10,115 bases of DNA, taken from the NCBI GenBank assembly GCA_937996765.1, contig CALKUG010000046.1, positions 1-10,115 of the forward strand. The letters run 5' to 3'. Source of the stretch: an uncultured Ignavibacteria bacterium. GTDB taxonomy: Bacteria; Bacteroidota; Ignavibacteria; Ignavibacteriales; Ignavibacteriaceae. This document shows positions 7,368 through 10,115 of the stretch, piece by piece. The position numbers and the translations under genes were made by a program. Each line of letters opens with the position of its first letter. Position 1 is the stretch's first letter. The notes below the pieces were generated by a model. It was not told where the DNA came from and did not search any database. It saw only the letters and a list, made by a program, of their open reading frames with translations.

Positions 7368-8255
7368 ATGCTCACATCCGTTAACGAGCACAATGTAAAG
7401 CCCAACAAGCTTTCATTCGATTATTACAAAAACGAAATAATCATAATTATCGCAACAATTATTGTTGTACTTGTTATGCGTTCGTTTGTATTTCAGGCCT
7501 ACCGCATACCCACAGGCTCAATGGAAAACACCCTGCTTCCCGGTGATTACATATTAGTGAATAAACTCGCCTATTGCATACAAACACCGGTACTTTTTGA
7601 AGGCACTCGTTGGCAAATTAATTCACATGTAATATCTCGATACGGAGCCCCCAAACTTGGCGATATTGCTGTATTTCGATTCCCACGAACCTTTGGCGCT
7701 ATTGACGATGAAGAAGGACTCAATTACATTAAACGCATAATGGGCACCCCGGGCGATACCATTGTTATAACCAATAAATTACTCTCCGTTAACGATAAAC
7801 TGATACCACTACCTGAGACAGGATTTATTTCTGAAAATGTAAAATCTCCTTTGGATGTTTCCGAAAGGATTTACCCTACGGGTCAACCATGGAACGAAGA
7901 CCAGTACGGACCCATTGTTGTTCCCAAACAAGGGATGGTAATTCCGCTGAACTATAAAATGTTTAAACTCTATGCCGAGCTTATTAAACGCGATATGGGT
8001 ACACCGAATGTTGAAATGCGAGAGAAAAAAGTTTACATTAACGGCGAGCTCACTACCGAATACACCGTAAAACAAAATTACTATTTTGCATTGGGTGATA
8101 ATCGCGACGACAGTATGGATAGCAGATTTTGGGGATTTGTTCCCGAAGATCATTTGATTGGTTCGGCTGGAATTGTGTATTTTTCACGTGACCCTTACGA
8201 TGAAGAGTTTTTCTCATCCATACGATGGGAACGCGTTCTCAAATCTATCGAGTAA
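7368..8255 (+). CDS. lepB: Signal peptidase I (LepB)
   Basis: This is a 295-residue inner-membrane serine peptidase that removes signal peptides from exported proteins. A single strong membrane span (residues about 23-37, isoleucine/valine rich) is followed by box B, RIPTGSMENTLLPGD, with nucleophile Ser51. The general base is Lys122 in YIKRIMGTPGD, and box E is GDNRDDSMDSR at 243-253. The segment between the Lys box and box E (about 131-238) is longer than in minimal enzymes and holds the expected strand-rich insert. The short cytoplasmic N-terminus and single span resemble Gram-positive and Bacteroidota enzymes rather than the two-span E. coli form. It lies 11 bp after lepA and 2 bp before the methyltransferase ATG, so it is in the middle of a tight operon. 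No clear Shine-Dalgarno sequence precedes it at normal spacing. Confidence 0.96.
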   Translation: MLTSVNEHNVKPNKLSFDYYKNEIIIIIATIIVVLVMRSFVFQAYRIPTGSMENTLLPGDYILVNKLAYCIQTPVLFEGTRWQINSHVISRYGAPKLGDIAVFRFPRTFGAIDDEEGLNYIKRIMGTPGDTIVITNKLLSVNDKLIPLPETGFISENVKSPLDVSERIYPTGQPWNEDQYGPIVVPKQGMVIPLNYKMFKLYAELIKRDMGTPNVEMREKKVYINGELTTEYTVKQNYYFALGDNRDDSMDSRFWGFVPEDHLIGSAGIVYFSRDPYDEEFFSSIRWERVLKSIE

Positions 8256-8257
8256 TT

Positions 8258-8896
8258 ATGGATTCAATCCTCTACCCCGAACAAGCCGCATATCTAAAAA
8301 AATTCCACCAAACTCAAGATCCATTACTTTTGGAGATGGAGCAGTTCGCAGCTGCAAACAAAATCCCCATATTGGATAGCCACTCGTGCACCTTTTTAGA
8401 GTTTTTGGTCTCGGTGCACAAGCCCCGCATTGTACTGGAGATAGGCACTGCGATTGGCTATACCTCAATCAGATTGGCACGAGTTCTTGGTACTACAGAC
8501 AGCATTCTCACACTCGAAAAAAGCAAACCGAATATCAAGCTTGCACAGGAATTTATCACCCGTTCAGGACTAAGTAACATTACTATAGTTGAAGGCGATG
8601 CGTTACAAACCATTCCTACGATTACAGAAGAATTAGATTTTGTATTTTTGGATGCGGATAAAGAAGATTATTTGGCGCTGTTTGAACTTGCAAAAGAGAA
8701 GTTAAAAGTTGGCGGAATAATGGTCGTGGATAATTTGTTGTGGCACGGTATGGCAGCAAAAGAAAGCATTGATGTAAAATATGAACGCTCCACAGAGTTT
8801 ATCCGTGCGTTTAATGATAAGTTTTTTTCAGACACTAATTTCCAAACATCCTTTATACCGCTTGGTGACGGATTAGGATTGGGAATAAAAAAGTGA
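8258..8896 (+). CDS. SAM-dependent O-methyltransferase, TrmR/YrrM-like (Methyltransf_3 family)
   Basis: The 212-residue product has the catechol-O-methyltransferase-like fold. The SAM motif I is VLEIGTAIGYTSIRLA (59-74), the acidic residue after strand 2 is Glu87 (TLEK), and GDAL follows at 113-116. The metal-site residues are Asp132 in FLDADKEDY and Asp158-Asn159 in VVDNLLWHG. The C-terminus PLGDGLGLGIKK closely resembles the end of Bacillus YrrM/TrmR, which methylates 5-hydroxyuridine at the tRNA wobble position. Other members act on small catechols or caffeoyl-CoA, so the tRNA role is inference, aided by the nearby translation factor lepA. An in-frame ATG at 8225 would overlap lepB by 31 bp and add 11 residues. 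The ATG at 8258, 2 bp after the lepB stop, fits the family's N-terminus better. Confidence 0.87.
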   Translation: MDSILYPEQAAYLKKFHQTQDPLLLEMEQFAAANKIPILDSHSCTFLEFLVSVHKPRIVLEIGTAIGYTSIRLARVLGTTDSILTLEKSKPNIKLAQEFITRSGLSNITIVEGDALQTIPTITEELDFVFLDADKEDYLALFELAKEKLKVGGIMVVDNLLWHGMAAKESIDVKYERSTEFIRAFNDKFFSDTNFQTSFIPLGDGLGLGIKK

Positions 8897-8899
8897 GGA
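8893..8899 (+). promoter_or_regulatory. Ribosome-binding site overlapping the methyltransferase stop codon
   Basis: GTGAGGA places a GAGGA core 4 nt before the ATG at 8904 and includes the upstream TGA stop (8894-8896). This suggests translational coupling of the hypothetical gene to the methyltransferase. Confidence 0.6.
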
Positions 8900-8903
8900 A
8901 TGT

Positions 8904-9320
8904 ATGAGCATAGCCGAAGATCTAATATACAATGCTGAGCAGTATTCAGGTATCGAGTTTACATGCAAAGAAGATTTGGTGATACTCGCCGAAGCAGCCC
9001 ACGAAAGTACCAATCACGAGTTATTTAACGATATCGCCTTTGGCAGTAAATATGTAAACGGGTTATTCCGCACACTCAAAAAAGCCGACGAAATAAAAGA
9101 AATCAATTCCGTTGAGCATATCAAAAAAGATTTACAAGAAGCTTTTGTATCCCTCACTAGTAAGCTTCAACACCTCATTAACATAACACCTCATGAACAC
9201 TCCGAGCGGTTAAAAAACACCTACCTCGCAAGTAACGAAGAAGGTTTTTCTGCCCTCACCAAACTGCTCTTAGATTTTGAGGAAATCAAAAAATTCCTCA
9301 ACTACCTACAACACAGTTAA
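8904..9320 (+). CDS. Conserved-looking hypothetical helical protein (138 aa)
   Basis: I do not recognise this protein. The 138-residue sequence is charged, has no signal peptide or membrane segment, and contains a single cysteine (Cys21). Most of it looks alpha-helical, with amphipathic stretches around 22-33, 48-65, 69-93 and 114-136, suggesting a small helical bundle. It is very likely a real gene. It starts 7 bp after the methyltransferase stop and has a good ribosome-binding site, GAGGA at 8895-8899, 4 nt before its ATG and overlapping the upstream stop codon. Its codon pattern also continues that of the operon. It is the last gene of the lepA-lepB-methyltransferase run and ends 6 bp from the convergent HD-domain gene. 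Function is unknown. Context hints at translation or cell-envelope housekeeping, but this is weak. Confidence 0.8.
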   Translation: MSIAEDLIYNAEQYSGIEFTCKEDLVILAEAAHESTNHELFNDIAFGSKYVNGLFRTLKKADEIKEINSVEHIKKDLQEAFVSLTSKLQHLINITPHEHSERLKNTYLASNEEGFSALTKLLLDFEEIKKFLNYLQHS

Positions 9321-9326
9321 GCCGGG

Positions 9327-9899
9327 TTACGCAAACATTACCTGTGCTTCGGTGAGAACGCTCTCAAGCTCAGCGACAATCGGGTTATTTAATTTTTGTT
9401 TTAGAACGGTAAGTATCCCATTGTAGTACCATTGTTGTTGTTCTTTACCCGCATTAAAACGCAACCACATATCCGTGCCGTAGGTATTAAAATCACGGAA
9501 TTTAGTTATAAGGTTATGTAATTTATCCGCAGCACAAATAAGCAAAGCCCCTTCCGAAGCCGTTGAGAGATGTTCGAGGTATTTAACTTTACGGAATTCC
9601 CAGTCCTGTTTTTTATCAGTGGGAACGTTAGGGTCTTTTTGTTCCGAAACCTCTTCAACATAAGAAGTAACCACTTCTCCGAATTCGGTAATCATATCTG
9701 AGAGGTAGTATCCGGGAACATCCTCCAAAACATCATGCAAAAGTGAAGCAATAATAATATTTTCATCATCAGTGTATTTTGCAAGTAAGAAAGCAACGCC
9801 AAACGGATGTGATATATATGGTAGTTTGCGCTCGCCCTTGCGAAATTGTTTTTGGTGAAGTTCAGCAGCCCGTTCAATAGTTTTGAGTATGGTATTCAT
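9327..9899 (-). CDS. Stand-alone HD-domain protein, small alarmone (ppGpp) hydrolase-like (MESH1/SpoT-HD type)
   Basis: This 190-residue cytosolic protein consists of a single HD domain of the type found at the N-terminus of SpoT/Rel and in MESH1-like small hydrolases, which remove the 3' pyrophosphate of (p)ppGpp using manganese. Visible residues are PYISHP with metal ligand His31, LLHDVLED with His55-Asp56 and catalytic Glu59-Asp60, and AADKLHNL with Asp125 as the last metal ligand. The basic segment FRKGERKLPY (19-28) corresponds to the nucleotide-binding stretch before the first histidine. No synthetase, TGS or ACT domain is present. The usual Thr after HDxxED is Val61, and the downstream part (about 130-190) diverges from SpoT. 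Another phosphate substrate is therefore possible. A strong Shine-Dalgarno site precedes the ATG. It converges on the hypothetical gene with a 6-bp gap. Confidence 0.84.
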   Translation of the reverse strand: MNTILKTIERAAELHQKQFRKGERKLPYISHPFGVAFLLAKYTDDENIIIASLLHDVLEDVPGYYLSDMITEFGEVVTSYVEEVSEQKDPNVPTDKKQDWEFRKVKYLEHLSTASEGALLICAADKLHNLITKFRDFNTYGTDMWLRFNAGKEQQQWYYNGILTVLKQKLNNPIVAELESVLTEAQVMFA

Positions 9900-9904
9900 A
9901 CATT

Positions 9905-9912
9905 ATCTCCTT
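9905..9912 (-). promoter_or_regulatory. Strong ribosome-binding site of the HD-domain gene
   Basis: AAGGAGAT on the minus strand, with the AGGAG core 7 nt before the ATG, follows an A-rich leader (eight A's opposite 9911-9918). It fixes the start codon of the HD-domain gene; the ATG four bases earlier is out of frame. Confidence 0.7.
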
Positions 9913-9999
9913 TTTTTTAGTTTTTTACAGAAATTCAACACCACGATAAATCCTTCGCTTGGTTCAAGATCGCAGGTCCCCGGCACTCGGTTTATATTT

Positions 10000-10034
10000 T
10001 TTCTACCAATGTTCAACCCCTAACGGGGTAGAAA
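10000..10034. repeat. Inverted repeat with two competing stems
   Basis: An 8-bp outer stem, TTTCTACC/GGTAGAAA, encloses 19 nt. An inner 5-bp stem, ACCCC/GGGGT (10016-10020 with 10025-10029), uses three of the same bases (10027-10029), so both cannot form completely at once. Confidence 0.6.
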
Positions 10035-10065
10035 TAGGTTGCAGGTTTTATTCCATGCGCTACAG

Positions 10066-10082
10066 TCCCGATTTTATCGGGA
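10066..10082. repeat. 7-bp perfect palindromic stem-loop
   Basis: TCCCGAT and ATCGGGA flank a TTT loop. It lies 3 bp before the next palindrome and is not followed by a T-tract on the plus strand. Confidence 0.7.
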
Positions 10083-10085
10083 TTA

Positions 10086-10100
10086 CATCACTTCGTGATG
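10086..10100. repeat. 6-bp perfect palindromic stem-loop
   Basis: CATCAC and GTGATG flank a TTC loop. It is followed by six A's on the plus strand, so it is not an intrinsic terminator in that direction. Confidence 0.7.
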
Positions 10101-10115
10101 AAAAAATACCATTTC

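Larger units (their letters stand above)
9931..10115. repeat. Palindrome-rich non-coding stretch; probable dispersed intergenic repeat or structured element
   Basis: No convincing gene lies between the HD-domain start and the window end. The right half holds three perfect short hairpins in about 100 bp. The first is TTTCTACC (10000-10007) with GGTAGAAA (10027-10034), which also contains an alternative ACCCC-TAAC-GGGGT hairpin (10016-10029). The second is TCCCGAT-TTT-ATCGGGA (10066-10082). The third is CATCAC-TTC-GTGATG (10086-10100). None is followed by a T-tract on either strand, so simple intrinsic termination is unlikely. The look, with short G/C-capped palindromes joined by conserved-looking linkers, resembles dispersed intergenic repeats I associate with Bacteroidota genomes; that is recollection, not a search result. 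The element is cut by the window edge. Confidence 0.5.

Noticed and set aside
8225..8257. Upstream in-frame ATG for the methyltransferase overlapping the end of lepB
   Set aside because: It would overlap lepB by 31 bp and add residues not typical of the family; the ATG at 8258, just after the lepB stop, fits better.
9955..9985. tRNA-like look of GGTTCAAGATCGCAGG
   Set aside because: The five bases on either side of the TTCAAGA loop do not pair, and no acceptor, D or anticodon arm can be built around it.
10066..10106. Hairpins as intrinsic terminators
   Set aside because: Neither hairpin is followed by a T-tract in either reading direction; on the plus strand the last one is followed by A's.
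10055..10115. Open frame starting at ATG 10055 and running off the window
   Set aside because: It lies entirely across two perfect palindromes and has no ribosome-binding site. Reading through such repeats commonly gives spurious frames, though the window edge prevents a firm decision.
1..10115. CRISPR array, transposase, integrase, rRNA, tRNA or riboswitch
   Set aside because: No regularly spaced direct repeats, no recombinase motifs and no recognisable RNA gene were seen on either strand.

Overview
The window looks like bacterial chromosome with modest GC content and the standard genetic code. Several hints point to the Bacteroidota/Chlorobiota (FCB) side of the tree. Some starts have no Shine-Dalgarno sequence. 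There is an exact Bacteroidetes-type -7 box (TATATTTG) between two divergent genes. A FdtA-type cupin is paired with a DegT-family aminotransferase, and a secreted calcineurin-like phosphoesterase is fused to a PQQ-like propeller. An AAA-ATPase-like/PD-(D/E)XK protein of a family common in that group is also present. This placement is an inference; there is no rRNA or other decisive marker.

Layout. (1) Positions 1-1190, plus strand: the tail of a nucleotide-sugar 3,4-ketoisomerase overlaps by 4 bp with a complete PLP-dependent sugar aminotransferase. This is the edge of a deoxyamino-sugar (surface glycan) pathway lying mostly to the left. (2) Positions 1193-5441, minus strand: an AAA-ATPase-like/nuclease-fold protein, then a secreted metallophosphoesterase with a beta-propeller, then a HAD phosphatase. 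A 14-codon reading frame with a strong ribosome-binding site may sit just before the phosphoesterase. (3) Positions 5442-5562: a divergent promoter region. (4) Positions 5563-9320, plus strand: a tight run of lepA (elongation factor 4), lepB (signal peptidase I), a TrmR/YrrM-like O-methyltransferase and a small unknown helical protein. (5) Positions 9327-9899, minus strand: a stand-alone HD-domain (p)ppGpp-hydrolase-like protein. (6) Positions 9900-10115: a non-coding stretch rich in short perfect palindromes that looks like a dispersed intergenic repeat or structured element.

How it fits together. Most genes are housekeeping. LepA, the tRNA methyltransferase candidate and the alarmone hydrolase candidate all touch translation or its stress control. 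LepB would process exported proteins such as the phosphoesterase encoded here. I see no defence island, CRISPR array, transposase, integrase or clear biosynthetic novelty. The most curious non-genic signals are the palindrome cluster at the right edge and the candidate leader reading frame at 3677-3737.
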